Below are positions 24,964 through 33,826 of a stretch of 64,000 nt of DNA, piece by piece. The first letter of the stretch is position 1. Each line of letters starts with the position of its first letter. A program made the position numbers and the translations under genes. The notes under the pieces are model-generated. The model worked only from the letters and a program-made list of their open reading frames with translations, was not told the DNA's origin and did not search any database. Origin of the DNA: Albimonas sp963977235 (GTDB taxonomy: Bacteria; Pseudomonadota; Alphaproteobacteria; Rhodobacterales; Rhodobacteraceae); the NCBI RefSeq assembly GCF_963977235.1, contig NZ_CAXBOD010000005.1, positions 1-64,000 of the forward strand, written 5' to 3'.

Positions 24964-26586
24964 TCAGGCGAACCCCGCCAGCTTCGCGCCATGCGCCGCG
25001 CAGATCAGATCCGCCGCCCGCTCTCCGATCACCACGCAGGGGGCCATGGTGTTGCCGACGGGGATCCTCGGCAGGATCGAGGCGTCGGCGACGCGCAGGT
25101 TCTCGACGCCGCGAACCCGCAGGCTCCCGTCCACGACCGACCCTTCGTCCCGGCCCATCTTCGCGGTTCCGCATTGATGCCAGAAGGTCACCGCGGCGTT
25201 GCGAAGGAATGCCTCCATGCCGGCGCGGTCACGGGGAGGGGGCGCGACCTCCCGCCGGGTCAGGTCGCCGAGGAGGCGGCTGTTCCCGATCTCCCGCGCA
25301 AGCTCCACGGTGCGCAGGGCGGCGGCCATGTCCTCCGGCGCGCTCAGCGTGTTCGGCTCGACCCGGACCGGGTCGTCCGGGTCGGGACCCGAGAGGGTGA
25401 CCCGCCCGCGGCTCTTCGGCTGCGCGAGGCCGGCGAACATCGTCCAGCCATGGGCCGGCGTCTCGGTCCCCGTCGGGGAGGGCACGGCGAACTCGAGCTG
25501 GCATTGCAGCAGGTCCGGCGTCTCGAGGCCGGTCTCGCTGCGACCGTAGACGACCGCCTCGCAGCCGCCTCCGCCGACCGCCTGCGGCGTCGCGTATTCC
25601 CAGGTGCAGCCGAAGGCGATGTGATCCTGGTGGTTCGCCCCGACGCCTGCGAGGCGCCGCACCACCGGGATCCCGTGGCGACGCAGCTCGGCCTCCGGGC
25701 CGACCCCGGACTGCATGAGGACCTTCGGCGTGTGCAGCGCGCCGAGCGAGAGGACCACCTCCCGCGAGGCCGTGAAGCGGACGAGCGCGCCGTCGAGCAG
25801 GACCTCGACGCCGGTCGCCCTGGCGCCGGCGAACAGCACCCGAGTCACCTGCGCGCCGGTCAGCACGGTGAGGTTGCTCTGATGCATGAGGCGCCAGGCG
25901 TAGGATCGGAACACGCTCCGCCGCCGACCGTCGCGAATGGCCAGCTCCGCGATCGCGGCGCCGGAGGGCGCCTCCATCATCTCGCCGTTGGCGCTGTCGA
26001 AGCGGGGGACGCCGGCGAGGCTCGCCGCCTCCACCGTCAGCTCGGCGAGCGGCTGCGGGGAGGCCGGTTGGGCGACATGCATCGGCCCCCGCCGGCCCCG
26101 GCGCAGCGGGTCGGGCGCGCCGTGCCACGCCTCGATGCGGCGATAGCAGCCGAGGACGGAGGCGTAGCCCCAGGCCGGGTCGCCGGCCTCCGCGGCGAAG
26201 TGGTCCCAGTCCGCGCGGTGGCCCCGCGCCCAGACCATCACGTTGATGCTCGAGCCCCCGCCCAGGCCTTTGCCCATGTTGAGCGGCAGGCGGCGGCCGT
26301 TGAGGGTCGGGCACGGCGCGCTCTCGAAGGCCCAGTCGCGTTCGGAGCCGAGGTTCTCCGCCCAGCGCGCAGGCTCCATCACCGCGGCCGTCATGTCGTC
26401 TCCGCCAGCCTCGAGCAGCAGGACCCGCGCGTCCTGATCCTCGGCGAGCCGCGCGGCGACGACGGAGCCGCTGGTTCCCGCGCCGCAGACGATGAAGTCG
26501 TACTCGGTCCGCAGCTCCCGGCGGAGCTTCGACTGGGTTTCGAGGACCCTCCGGTCGTGGTCGGACAGGTGTTCGGAGCGATGCAT
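24964..26586 (-). CDS. GMC-family FAD oxidoreductase (choline/alcohol dehydrogenase-like)
   Basis: A 540-residue flavoenzyme. Seen: the Rossmann GAGTSG at 35-40 with Glu59 in LLLEAGG (FAD ADP-ribose), the GMC signature NMGKGLGGGSSINVMVWARG, the second GMC motif (SLGALHTPKVLMQSGVG), and the catalytic FWHQCGTAKMG near 470, where His serves as base. No signal peptide. It oxidises primary or polyol-type alcohols with FAD; the substrate cannot be told. It is the last gene of a probable minus-strand operon with the esterase, SDR and NTF2-like genes, although 197 bp separate it from the next one. Confidence 0.9.
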   Translation of the reverse strand: MHRSEHLSDHDRRVLETQSKLRRELRTEYDFIVCGAGTSGSVVAARLAEDQDARVLLLEAGGDDMTAAVMEPARWAENLGSERDWAFESAPCPTLNGRRLPLNMGKGLGGGSSINVMVWARGHRADWDHFAAEAGDPAWGYASVLGCYRRIEAWHGAPDPLRRGRRGPMHVAQPASPQPLAELTVEAASLAGVPRFDSANGEMMEAPSGAAIAELAIRDGRRRSVFRSYAWRLMHQSNLTVLTGAQVTRVLFAGARATGVEVLLDGALVRFTASREVVLSLGALHTPKVLMQSGVGPEAELRRHGIPVVRRLAGVGANHQDHIAFGCTWEYATPQAVGGGGCEAVVYGRSETGLETPDLLQCQLEFAVPSPTGTETPAHGWTMFAGLAQPKSRGRVTLSGPDPDDPVRVEPNTLSAPEDMAAALRTVELAREIGNSRLLGDLTRREVAPPPRDRAGMEAFLRNAAVTFWHQCGTAKMGRDEGSVVDGSLRVRGVENLRVADASILPRIPVGNTMAPCVVIGERAADLICAAHGAKLAGFA

Positions 26587-26783
26587 CTGGGGGTCATCCT
26601 TGCAATGGCGTCGCCGGCGCGCGCGTCTCCGGTCTCCGCGCGTGCGGAGCCCGCGGAGGCGCTGCTCCGGCGGTTCGGGAAGGTTCAGGGGGGGAGGGGC
26701 GGCCGCCCGCCTGCGGCGCCGGACGCCGTGGCGGCCGACCGCCCGGGGGCGCGAGCCGGGGCGAGAGGAGCCCCGGGACCGCT

Positions 26784-27569
26784 TTAGCGCGAGACCGCCC
26801 GCGCGGCGCCGTCGATGGCGTCGGCGACGGCCTCCGGCTGGGTCAGGAAGGGCACATGGCTCGCCTCGACCTCGAGGACCGTGGCGCCCATGCGCTCGGC
26901 GGAGGCGTGCAGCAGCCTCGGGTCGATCGCCTTGTCCTGCGTGGCGATCACGGCCCAGCTCGGCTTGGTCCGCCAGGCGGCGTGGCCGATCTCGACGTCG
27001 AACACGGCCATGTTCAGCGGGACCTGGGAGTCGCGCAGGAAGGCCGCGTCGGCGTCGCTGAGGTCTCCGGCGAAGCCGATCTTGAAGCTCTCCAGCTTCA
27101 CGAAGCCGAAACCGTCGTCCTGCGTCTCGATGACGAATTCGGGCGGCGGCGGAAAATCGCGGAACTGGTCGGCGCCCGTCTCGCCGACGTCGGGCGCGAG
27201 GGCCGAGACGTAGACCAGCCCGGCGACCCGCGGGTCGATCCCCGCCTCGGTGATCACGGCGCCGCCATAGGAATGTCCGACGAGGATCACGGGCCCGTCG
27301 TGGCGGGCCAGCACCCTGCGGGTGGCGGCCACGTCGTCGGCGAAGGAGGTCAGCGGGTTCTGGACGACCGAGACCCGGTACCCGCGCTGCGTCAGCGCGT
27401 CGTAGACGCCGCGCCAGCCGGAGCCGTCGGCGAAGGCCCCGTGCACCAGAACCACCCCTCGAACGCTCTGGGCGTCGGGAATCGGGCCGGCGGGCCCGGC
27501 GAGGGCGGCGGCGGCGGCGAGCCCGAAGGTCATCGCGGTCGCGGCGAGGGCGATTTGCGTGGGTTTCAT
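26784..27569 (-). CDS. Secreted alpha/beta hydrolase, esterase-like
   Basis: A 261-residue hydrolase with a signal peptide (hydrophobic 6-27, ending ALAGPAGP). The core has VLVHGAFADGSGWRGVYDAL, GHSYGG at 98-103 with Ser100, and a C-terminal SHVPFLTQP with the catalytic His. This matches the salicylate/methyl-ester esterase-like alpha/beta hydrolases. The ATG at 27569 is preferred over 27581 because the GGAGAC between them can serve it. It is a clear paralogue of the gene at 30631. It sits between an SDR and a GMC oxidoreductase on the same strand. Confidence 0.87.
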   Translation of the reverse strand: MKPTQIALAATAMTFGLAAAAALAGPAGPIPDAQSVRGVVLVHGAFADGSGWRGVYDALTQRGYRVSVVQNPLTSFADDVAATRRVLARHDGPVILVGHSYGGAVITEAGIDPRVAGLVYVSALAPDVGETGADQFRDFPPPPEFVIETQDDGFGFVKLESFKIGFAGDLSDADAAFLRDSQVPLNMAVFDVEIGHAAWRTKPSWAVIATQDKAIDPRLLHASAERMGATVLEVEASHVPFLTQPEAVADAIDGAARAVSR

Positions 27570-27712
27570 CGGTGTCTCCATGATTGCAGTCGATGCGGCG
27601 CCGGCGGGCGGAGGAGGCGCGCCGCCTTCAGGGACGGTCCGTCCTCCCCGCTTCCGGCCCGTCGGGGTATCGGCGGCCGGCGTGTCGCCGCCGCGTCGGT
27701 TCGCGCCGGTCG

Positions 27713-27728
27713 CGTTTCAGCTGAAACG
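27713..27728. promoter_or_regulatory. 16-bp perfect palindrome, possible operator
   Basis: CGTTTCAGCTGAAACG is fully self-complementary. It lies 8 bp after the SDR stop and 144 bp before the esterase start on the minus strand, so it could be an operator for the esterase. No U tract follows. Confidence 0.4.
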
Positions 27729-27735
27729 GGGCCGC

Positions 27736-28515
27736 TCAGGCGGTGGGGATCGTGCCGCCGTCGATCACCACCTCCGCCCCGGTGATCGAGCCGGCGCGGG
27801 AGGAGGCGAGGAACGCGATCAGGTTCGCCACCTCCTCTGGCGTGGAGGGGCGCCCCAGCGGGATGCCGCCCAGCGACTTCATGACGATCCGCCGCGCGCC
27901 CTCGCGGTCCGTGCCCGCCTCCGCGGCCACCCGGTCGACGAGGTCGACCGAGCTCTCGGTGTCGATCCAGCCCGGCGAGACCCTCAGCACCCGCACGCCG
28001 CGCGGCGCCGCCTCCTTGGACAGGCTCTTGGAGTAGGTGGAGAGGGCGGCCTTGGCCGCGGCATAGGCCGTGGTCGCCTCCGGCAGGGGCAGCCGGCTCT
28101 GGATCGAGGTGACATGGATCACCACGCCCGCGCCCTGCTCCAGCATCCCCGGCAGCAGCGCCCGGTCGAGGCGCACCGCGGGCAGGAGATTCAGCGCCAG
28201 CTCCCGCGTCCACTCGGCCTCGCCCAGCGCCGCGAACCCGCCGGCGGGCGAGGCGCTGCCGCCGAGGACATGCACCAGGATGTCCACGCCGCCCAGCCGC
28301 GCGCGCGTCGCCTCCGCGACCGCGTCGCAGCCTTCGCGCGTCGTCAGGTCGGCCTCGACGAACAGCTCCTCGGGCAGGTGGGGCGGCCGGGCGCGCGCCG
28401 TGGTCAGCACCCGGGCGCCGAGCTCGCGAAACAGGGCCACGGTCGCGGCGCCGGCGCCGCGGGTGCCGGAGGTGATCAGCGCCCGCCGGCCTTCGAGATC
28501 GAGGAACCCGCTCAT
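27736..28515 (-). CDS. Short-chain dehydrogenase/reductase
   Basis: A 259-residue classical SDR. Seen: TSGTRGAG at 15-22 (variant of the TGxxxGxG cofactor site), active-site Tyr151 and Lys155 in YAAAK with Ser137/Ser140, and a C-terminal GAEVVIDGGTIPT. NAD(P)H-dependent oxidation or reduction of a hydroxy/keto compound is expected. Its start codon overlaps the stop of the NTF2-like gene (ATGA), so the two are translationally coupled. The divergent LysR regulator at 28967 probably controls both. Confidence 0.88.
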   Translation of the reverse strand: MSGFLDLEGRRALITSGTRGAGAATVALFRELGARVLTTARARPPHLPEELFVEADLTTREGCDAVAEATRARLGGVDILVHVLGGSASPAGGFAALGEAEWTRELALNLLPAVRLDRALLPGMLEQGAGVVIHVTSIQSRLPLPEATTAYAAAKAALSTYSKSLSKEAAPRGVRVLRVSPGWIDTESSVDLVDRVAAEAGTDREGARRIVMKSLGGIPLGRPSTPEEVANLIAFLASSRAGSITGAEVVIDGGTIPTA

Positions 28516-28841
28516 GCCCCGATCTCCAGCCGGCGGATGCCGGTCTCGGCGAGATCGAAGACGAAGCGGAGCGTGGCGGGGCTGCCGGGAAAGTCGCCGG
28601 TCACGCGGGCGCGGACGATCGTCCGGCCATCCTCCGTCGTTGCGTCGAGCGGTTCGTTCTCGAACCGGTACTGGGCCCGGGCGTCGCGCCACCAGGCGCG
28701 GATCGCGTCCGCGCCCGCATGCGTCTCGCCCTCGTCGCGGACGGCGCCGTCGGCGGCGAAGCTGCGGGCGACGGCGTCGGGATCATGGGCCGCATCGGCG
28801 GCGAAATACGCGGCGACCGGAGGGGGGAGTTCGAGCGACAT
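28512..28841 (-). CDS. NTF2-like (SnoaL/nuclear transport factor 2) protein
   Basis: A 109-residue protein of the cone-shaped NTF2 fold: ELPPPVAAYFAADAAHDPDA then FAADGAVRDEGETHAGADAI and IRAWWRDARAQYRFENEPLD. Members bind small hydrophobic ligands or act as isomerases/hydratases. The start at 28841 (MSLELPPPV) is the family-like N-terminus; the longer frame upstream is Arg-rich shadow. First gene of the minus-strand operon, 125 bp from the divergent LysR gene. Confidence 0.85.
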   Translation of the reverse strand: MSLELPPPVAAYFAADAAHDPDAVARSFAADGAVRDEGETHAGADAIRAWWRDARAQYRFENEPLDATTEDGRTIVRARVTGDFPGSPATLRFVFDLAETGIRRLEIGA

Positions 28842-28966
28842 CTCTGCGTCTCCTCTGCATCGAGGCCGGCGACGGGATCGCGCCGGCTGCAGGGACCAAG
28901 GTGGCCTCGCCGCGGCATCCTGATAAGCTGGACGGCGCTGCATGAAATGATGAAGGAATCGGGACG

Positions 28967-29890
28967 ATGAAGGGCTTCGCCGAGCTGGACGCCGTGATCG
29001 CCGTGGCCCGCCGCGGCAGCTTCCGCGCCGCCGCCGTCGATCTCGACATGTCCACCACCGCGCTCAGCCACGCCGTCGCGCGGCTGGAGGGGCGTCTCGG
29101 CGTCCGCCTCTTCAACCGCACCACCCGAAGCGTGGCCCTGACCGAGGCGGGGCGGACCTTCGTCGCCCGCGCCGCCCCGGCGCTGGAGGAGCTGCGGGGG
29201 GCCATGGACGCGGTCCGCTCGCAGGGCGGCTCGCCTTCGGGCGTGCTCAGGATCAACGGCGCGCCCGGCGCGGCGCGGGAGATCCTCGGCCCCCTCGTGC
29301 TCGAGTTCCTGCGCCGCTTCCCGGAGATGCACGTGGATCTCGTCACCGAGGGCCGGCTGGTGGATATCGTGGCGGAGGGCTTCGACCTCGGCGTCCGGGC
29401 CGCGGACCTCGTGCCGGCGGAGATGATCGCCACGCCCCTCGGCCGGCCGCTGCGCCACGCGGTCGTCGCCTCGCCCGCCTATCTGGAAGGCCGGACGCCG
29501 CCGCGGATCCCCGAAGACCTGCGGAGCCACGCCTGCATCCGGGTGCGCCTGCCCAACGGCGCGCTCTATCGCTGGACCTTCGAGAAGGCGGGCGAGAGCG
29601 TGCAGGTGGAGGTCCGGGGCCCGATCACCGTGGACGAGGCCGGTCTGGCCAGAGGCGCCGCCCTCGCCGGCGTCGGGATCGGCTATCTGCACGAGTTCGA
29701 GGTGGTCGAGGAGATCGCGACCGGGCGCCTGGTCCGTCTGCTCGAGGACTGGACGCCGCCGCTCCCGGGGCTCTGCCTGTATCATCCCGGCCGGCGGAAC
29801 CAGTCGGCCGGGCTTCGCGCCTTTCTGGCGTTGGCGCGGGAGGTGACCGCAGGCCGGGTCAAGGGAGAGACGGCTGGCGGAAGGACATGA
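28967..29890 (+). CDS. LysR-family transcriptional regulator
   Basis: A 307-residue LTTR. Residues 1-60 are the winged helix-turn-helix (SFRAAAVDLDMSTTALSHAV, ARLEGRLGVRLFNRTTRSV). The rest is the two-lobed effector domain (GVLRINGAPGAAREILGPLV). The sequence is of the subgroup lying beside SDR or quinone-reductase genes. It is divergent from the NTF2-SDR operon across 125 bp, the usual layout for a LysR activator and its target. I could not single out a T-N11-A site. Confidence 0.92.
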   Translation: MKGFAELDAVIAVARRGSFRAAAVDLDMSTTALSHAVARLEGRLGVRLFNRTTRSVALTEAGRTFVARAAPALEELRGAMDAVRSQGGSPSGVLRINGAPGAAREILGPLVLEFLRRFPEMHVDLVTEGRLVDIVAEGFDLGVRAADLVPAEMIATPLGRPLRHAVVASPAYLEGRTPPRIPEDLRSHACIRVRLPNGALYRWTFEKAGESVQVEVRGPITVDEAGLARGAALAGVGIGYLHEFEVVEEIATGRLVRLLEDWTPPLPGLCLYHPGRRNQSAGLRAFLALAREVTAGRVKGETAGGRT

Positions 29891-29926
29891 GGCGACGGCC
29901 CGACGGCGCTGCTCGCCGGCGATTCG

Positions 29927-30388
29927 TCAGAAGGGAAGGCGGCCGTTCTCCTTCACCTCCTTCATCACGAAGAAGGTCCGGGTCTGACGCACGCCGGGAA
30001 GGCCGATCAGCTTCTGCCCGTGCAGCTTGTTGAAGTCGGCCATGTCGCGGACGCGGATTTTCAGCAGGTAGTCGAAATCGCCGGCCACCAGGTTGCAGTC
30101 GAGCACCTCCTTCAGCGCCAGGACCGCCGTCTCGAACGCCGCGAAATCCTCCGGGGTGGAACGGTCCAGCACGACCCCGACCATGACCAGCGTGCCGAGC
30201 CCGACCGCCGCAGGCGAGACCACGGCCCGCACCTCGGTGATGAAGCCCGCCTCGAACAGCCGCTGCGTGCGGCGGTGGCAGGTCGCGGGGCTGACGCTCA
30301 CCCGCGCCGCCAGTTCGGCGTTGGTGAGCCGGCCCTCGGCGTGCAGGTGGCGCAGGATGCGCAGGTCGATTCGGTCCAGCTCGCTCAT
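29927..30388 (-). CDS. Lrp/AsnC-family transcriptional regulator
   Basis: A 153-residue regulator. The N-terminal helix-turn-helix is DLRILRHLHAEGRLTNAELA with RVSVSPATCHRRTQRLFEAG; the C-terminal part is the RAM ligand-binding domain (VVLDRSTPEDFAAFETAVLA, GDFDYLLKIRVRDMADFNKL). Family members sense amino acids. The ATG at 30388 matches the family start (MSELDRIDLRIL); an upstream extension to 30529 is not family-like. It is divergent from the secreted hydrolase at 30631, across about 240 bp. Confidence 0.92.
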   Translation of the reverse strand: MSELDRIDLRILRHLHAEGRLTNAELAARVSVSPATCHRRTQRLFEAGFITEVRAVVSPAAVGLGTLVMVGVVLDRSTPEDFAAFETAVLALKEVLDCNLVAGDFDYLLKIRVRDMADFNKLHGQKLIGLPGVRQTRTFFVMKEVKENGRLPF

Positions 30389-30630
30389 GAAAGGATCTTC
30401 CGAAAACCGCCCGCTCGACGGGGCCAGGCATCGCTCTGGATAAGACCTGAAGCGGCGCTGGCGCAATCCGGGCGTCATCTTCGAGAGCACCTTTCCGAGC
30501 TTCGGCGGTAGGGTCTCCCTCGCGAGCACGGCGGATCACGGCGACGTCCGGAGAGGCCGGCCTGGGCCCGGGACGCGCCTGAGCGTCCTGATCGCGCCGC
30601 CCCCGAGCGGCGCCCACGGAGACCAAGACC

Positions 30631-31401
30631 ATGACCCTGAAACGGATCAAAGCTCTCGCCGTCGGCGGGGCGCTGACGGCCGCGCTCGGCGCGGTCGGCC
30701 CGGCCCTTGCGGACCAGATCGACAACGTCGTCATCGTCCACGGCGCGCTGGCGGACGGCTCCGGCTGGCGCAAGGTGCACGACCTGCTCGCCGCGAAAGG
30801 CTACGCGGTCACCGTCGTGCAGCCGCCGATGACGTCGCTCGCGGACGACGTGAAGGCGACGCGGCGCATCCTCGACCTCCAGGACGGCCCCTCGGTGCTG
30901 GTGGGCCACAGCTACGGGGGCATGATCGTGACCGAGGCGGGCGCCGCCGAAAACGTCGCCAGGATCGTCTACATCGCCGCCTTCCAGCCGGACGAGGGAG
31001 AGACGCTGCTCGACCTCGCGACCGGAACGCCGCCGGCCAGCACCGGCATCAAGGCCACGCCCGACGGATTCCTCTACCTCGATCCGGAGGTCTTCGCGGC
31101 GGACTTCGCCGCCGACCTGCCGAAGGCGGAGGCCGAGTTCATGGCCCGCTCGCAGGTGTTCCCGGCCGCGGCCGCCTTCGAGACCCCGGTCGCCGCGCCG
31201 GCCTGGAAGGACAAGCCGAGCTGGGCGCTGATTCCGACCGAGGATCGCGCGATCAACCCCGAACTGATGCGCCGGATGGCCGAGCGAGCGGGCAGCGCCG
31301 CGGTGGAGATCGCCGCCAGCCACGCGGTCTTCGCCTCGCAGCCGGAGGCGGTCGCGGCCCTGATCGAGACGGCCGCCGAGGCCCTTGCGCCGGCAAACTA
31401 G
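30631..31401 (+). CDS. Secreted alpha/beta hydrolase, esterase-like (paralogue)
   Basis: A 256-residue hydrolase with an N-terminal signal peptide likely cut after Ala27 (GPALA-D). Core motifs are VVIVHGALADGSGWRKVHDL, GHSYGG at 92-97 with Ser94, and SHAVFASQPEAV with the catalytic His. It is similar over its whole length to the product at 26784-27569, so a duplication within a few kb is likely. It stands alone downstream of an Lrp-type gene on the other strand. The substrate is not known; periplasmic ester hydrolysis is the likely role. Confidence 0.87.
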   Translation: MTLKRIKALAVGGALTAALGAVGPALADQIDNVVIVHGALADGSGWRKVHDLLAAKGYAVTVVQPPMTSLADDVKATRRILDLQDGPSVLVGHSYGGMIVTEAGAAENVARIVYIAAFQPDEGETLLDLATGTPPASTGIKATPDGFLYLDPEVFAADFAADLPKAEAEFMARSQVFPAAAAFETPVAAPAWKDKPSWALIPTEDRAINPELMRRMAERAGSAAVEIAASHAVFASQPEAVAALIETAAEALAPAN

Positions 31402-31664
31402 CGCCACCGCGGCCCCGGGGCATGGGCGCCGGGGTCGCCGCCGCCCCTCGCGCAGGCGGGTCGCCGGACGGTCCGGCCGCTTTCCACGGGAGAGGGCCGC
31501 GATCCCGCCCGCGGCGTTGCGTTTGAAACCTGATCCGCGCTCGCCCGAAGCCGGGCTGCAACCCAAGGCGCGTCTCCTGCCTCCGCCGGACCGCATCCGC
31601 CGGAGGCGCCGGACCGCCGACGCCGTCCCCCGACCCTCCACGGACTCCCGCCAAGGAGCCTCCC

Positions 31665-32438
31665 ATGCTGAACCGAGATCCTCGCGAGGCGCGCCCCGCG
31701 TCCGACGCGGCCGGCGCCCCCAAGCCCGGGCATGTGCTGGTGGTGGAGGATGACCCGGCCATGCGCGAGATGATCCTCGAGTACCTCGAGGACCGGGCCC
31801 TCCCCGCCGCCGGCGCCGCCACCACGGCCGCGGCGCGCCGCGCGCTGACGGCGAGCGAGCCCGGCCTCGTCCTGCTCGATCTGCAGCTCGGGCGGGAGGA
31901 CGGCCTCGACCTCCTGCGCGAGATCCGCTCCGCCTCCGACGTGCCGGTCATCATCATCACCGGTCACCGCCGCGAGGAGATCGACCGCGTGGTGGGGCTC
32001 GAGCTCGGCGCCGACGACTACCTCGCGAAGCCCTTCGGCCTGCGCGAGCTGCTGGCCCGCATCCGCGCCATCCTTCGCCGGCAGGAGATCGGCCGCACCG
32101 CCCGCGCCCGCGATCCCGAGCGCGGCGGCTATCGCTTCGCCGGCTGGCGGCTGGAGCGACGGGCCCGCCGGCTGACCAGTCCCGAGGGACGGGAGACCCC
32201 GCTGACGAAGGGCGAGTACGCGCTGCTGCGCGCCTTCCTCTCCGCCCCCGGCCGGATCCTGTCGCGCGAGCAGCTCCTGCAGGCCACCCGCGTGCACGAG
32301 GACGTCTTCGACCGCAGCATCGACGTCCAGGTCCTGCGGCTCCGGCGCAAGCTGGAGGCGGACCCTGGCAACCCGACCCTGATCCGGACCGAGCGCGGCC
32401 TCGGCTACGTCTTCGCCGCCGAGGTGGAGGCGTGGTGA
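31665..32438 (+). CDS. OmpR-family response regulator
   Basis: A 257-residue regulator: receiver domain about 23-137 with acidic pair Glu28-Asp29-Asp30, phospho-acceptor Asp72 (LLDLQLG), Thr99 and Lys122; then an OmpR/PhoB winged helix (about 150-250, LTKGEYALLRAFLSAPGRIL, IDVQVLRLRRKLEADPGNPT). The cognate kinase is most likely the VirA-like protein encoded three genes downstream (33823). The start at 31665 is preceded by AAGGAG. Regulator, DUF1127, peroxidase and kinase genes run in one direction with small gaps and probably form one regulated unit. Confidence 0.92.
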   Translation: MLNRDPREARPASDAAGAPKPGHVLVVEDDPAMREMILEYLEDRALPAAGAATTAAARRALTASEPGLVLLDLQLGREDGLDLLREIRSASDVPVIIITGHRREEIDRVVGLELGADDYLAKPFGLRELLARIRAILRRQEIGRTARARDPERGGYRFAGWRLERRARRLTSPEGRETPLTKGEYALLRAFLSAPGRILSREQLLQATRVHEDVFDRSIDVQVLRLRRKLEADPGNPTLIRTERGLGYVFAAEVEAW

Positions 32439-32540
32439 GCGCCTGCATTGCAGCCGCAACCGTTCCGCGCCCGCCCGCGACGCCGCCGTAGCGCGAGAGC
32501 GCCAGTCTCGACGCATCGAACGAACGCCAAGGAGGCTTCC

Positions 32541-32840
32541 ATGCACCTCGCCGACATTCCCCTCCCCCAACACGACGCCCGTGCCCGCGCACGCGCCCTT
32601 CGCGACGTCCGGCGCCGGCCGGCGCCGTTCGCTTTCCCGACGCCGAGCCTGGGCGGCATCCTGGCCGCACCAGGACGCTTCTGGGCGCGCTTGAGGGCGC
32701 TGCTCCGGGCCCTGCGTCGCGAGCGCCAGCTGTTGCGGGGCATCAATCAGCTGCACCGGCTCGACGACCGGTCGCTGCGCGACATCGGCATCGAGGATCG
32801 GAGCGCCATCGAGGCGCTGGTCCGTGGGACCGGCCGCTGA
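32541..32840 (+). CDS. Small DUF1127 protein
   Basis: A 99-residue protein with the DUF1127 motif at the C-terminus (QLHRLDDRSLRDIGIEDRSA), an Arg-rich element typical of small proteobacterial proteins implicated in RNA turnover and in phosphate/redox responses. AAGGAGG precedes the ATG. The gene stop overlaps the start of the peroxidase gene by one base. The long N-terminal part (1-50) is not typical of the family, whose small members are about 50 residues. Confidence 0.85.
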   Translation: MHLADIPLPQHDARARARALRDVRRRPAPFAFPTPSLGGILAAPGRFWARLRALLRALRRERQLLRGINQLHRLDDRSLRDIGIEDRSAIEALVRGTGR

Positions 32841-33826
32841 TGGGCCGTGGGCGGGCGCGGCGGGCGCGGCTCGGGCTTGCCGCGCGGGGGGCGCGCGCCG
32901 GCGCGCTCCTCGCGCTCGCGCTGGCCGCGCTTCCCGCCGAGGGCGCCGGTCCGGGTCTCGCTCCCCCCTCGCCCGCCGGCCCCGCGCACGAGCCCATCGC
33001 CCCGATCCCGGCTCCGCCTCCCTCCGACCCGCTGCGGGTGGCGCTGGGGGAGGCGCTGTTTCATGACCGGCGCCTCTCCGGCGACGGGTCCCGAAGCTGC
33101 GCCTCCTGCCACGACCTGACCGCCAACGGGGCCACGGCTGCCGCCCTCGACCGCGGAGCGGACGGACGACCGCTTCCGGTGAACACGCCGACCGTGTTCA
33201 ACGCGGCCCTCTCCTTCCGCCTCAACTGGGAGGGCCGGGCGCGGACTCTGAAGGACCATGCCGCCGCCTCCCTGCTCAACCCCGCGATCCTGGCCGCGTC
33301 TCCCGAGGACGTCGCCGCCCGCCTCGCCGCCGACAAGGCGCTCTCCGACCGGTTCCGCGCCGCCTACGGCCGGGAACCGGATGCCGAGGCGCTGGTCGAC
33401 GCGCTCGCGGTCTTCGAGGCGTCCCTTCTCACCCCCGACTCCCGCTTCGACCGCTGGCTGAGGGGCGAGGCGGCGGCCCTGTCGCCGCTGGAGCGCCAAG
33501 GCTACGACCTCTTCAAGTCCGTCGGCTGCATCTCCTGCCATCAGGGCGTGGGCGTGGGCGGCAACCTGTTCCAGCGCCACGGCGTGTTCGAACCGCTGGC
33601 CTCGCCCGAGCCGGCGGTGGTCCGCGTCCCGAGCCTGCGCAACGTCGCCGTCACCGCGCCCTATTTCCACGACGGCGGCGCCGCCACGCTGCGCGAGGCT
33701 GTGGCCCGCATGGCGCGCTCGCAGCTCGGCGTCCGCCTCCCCGAGGCGGAGGTCGCCGCGATCGCCGCCTGGCTCGGCGCCCTCACCGGCGAGTGGCGCG
33801 GCCGCCCGCTGGAGGCGCCGCGATGA
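32840..33826 (+). CDS. Di-haem cytochrome c peroxidase (CcpA/MauG type)
   Basis: A 328-residue periplasmic protein with an N-terminal export signal (hydrophobic 14-32). Two haem c sites are seen: CASCH at 87-91 and CISCH at 230-234, plus FNAALSFRLNWEGRARTLKD and VPSLRNVAVTAPYFHDGG, which are typical of bacterial CCPs. It reduces H2O2 using electrons from cytochrome c; MauG-like oxidation of a protein is an alternative. The stop codon overlaps the kinase start (ATGA), so it is coupled to the sensor gene. Confidence 0.9.
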   Translation: MGRGRARRARLGLAARGARAGALLALALAALPAEGAGPGLAPPSPAGPAHEPIAPIPAPPPSDPLRVALGEALFHDRRLSGDGSRSCASCHDLTANGATAAALDRGADGRPLPVNTPTVFNAALSFRLNWEGRARTLKDHAAASLLNPAILAASPEDVAARLAADKALSDRFRAAYGREPDAEALVDALAVFEASLLTPDSRFDRWLRGEAAALSPLERQGYDLFKSVGCISCHQGVGVGGNLFQRHGVFEPLASPEPAVVRVPSLRNVAVTAPYFHDGGAATLREAVARMARSQLGVRLPEAEVAAIAAWLGALTGEWRGRPLEAPR

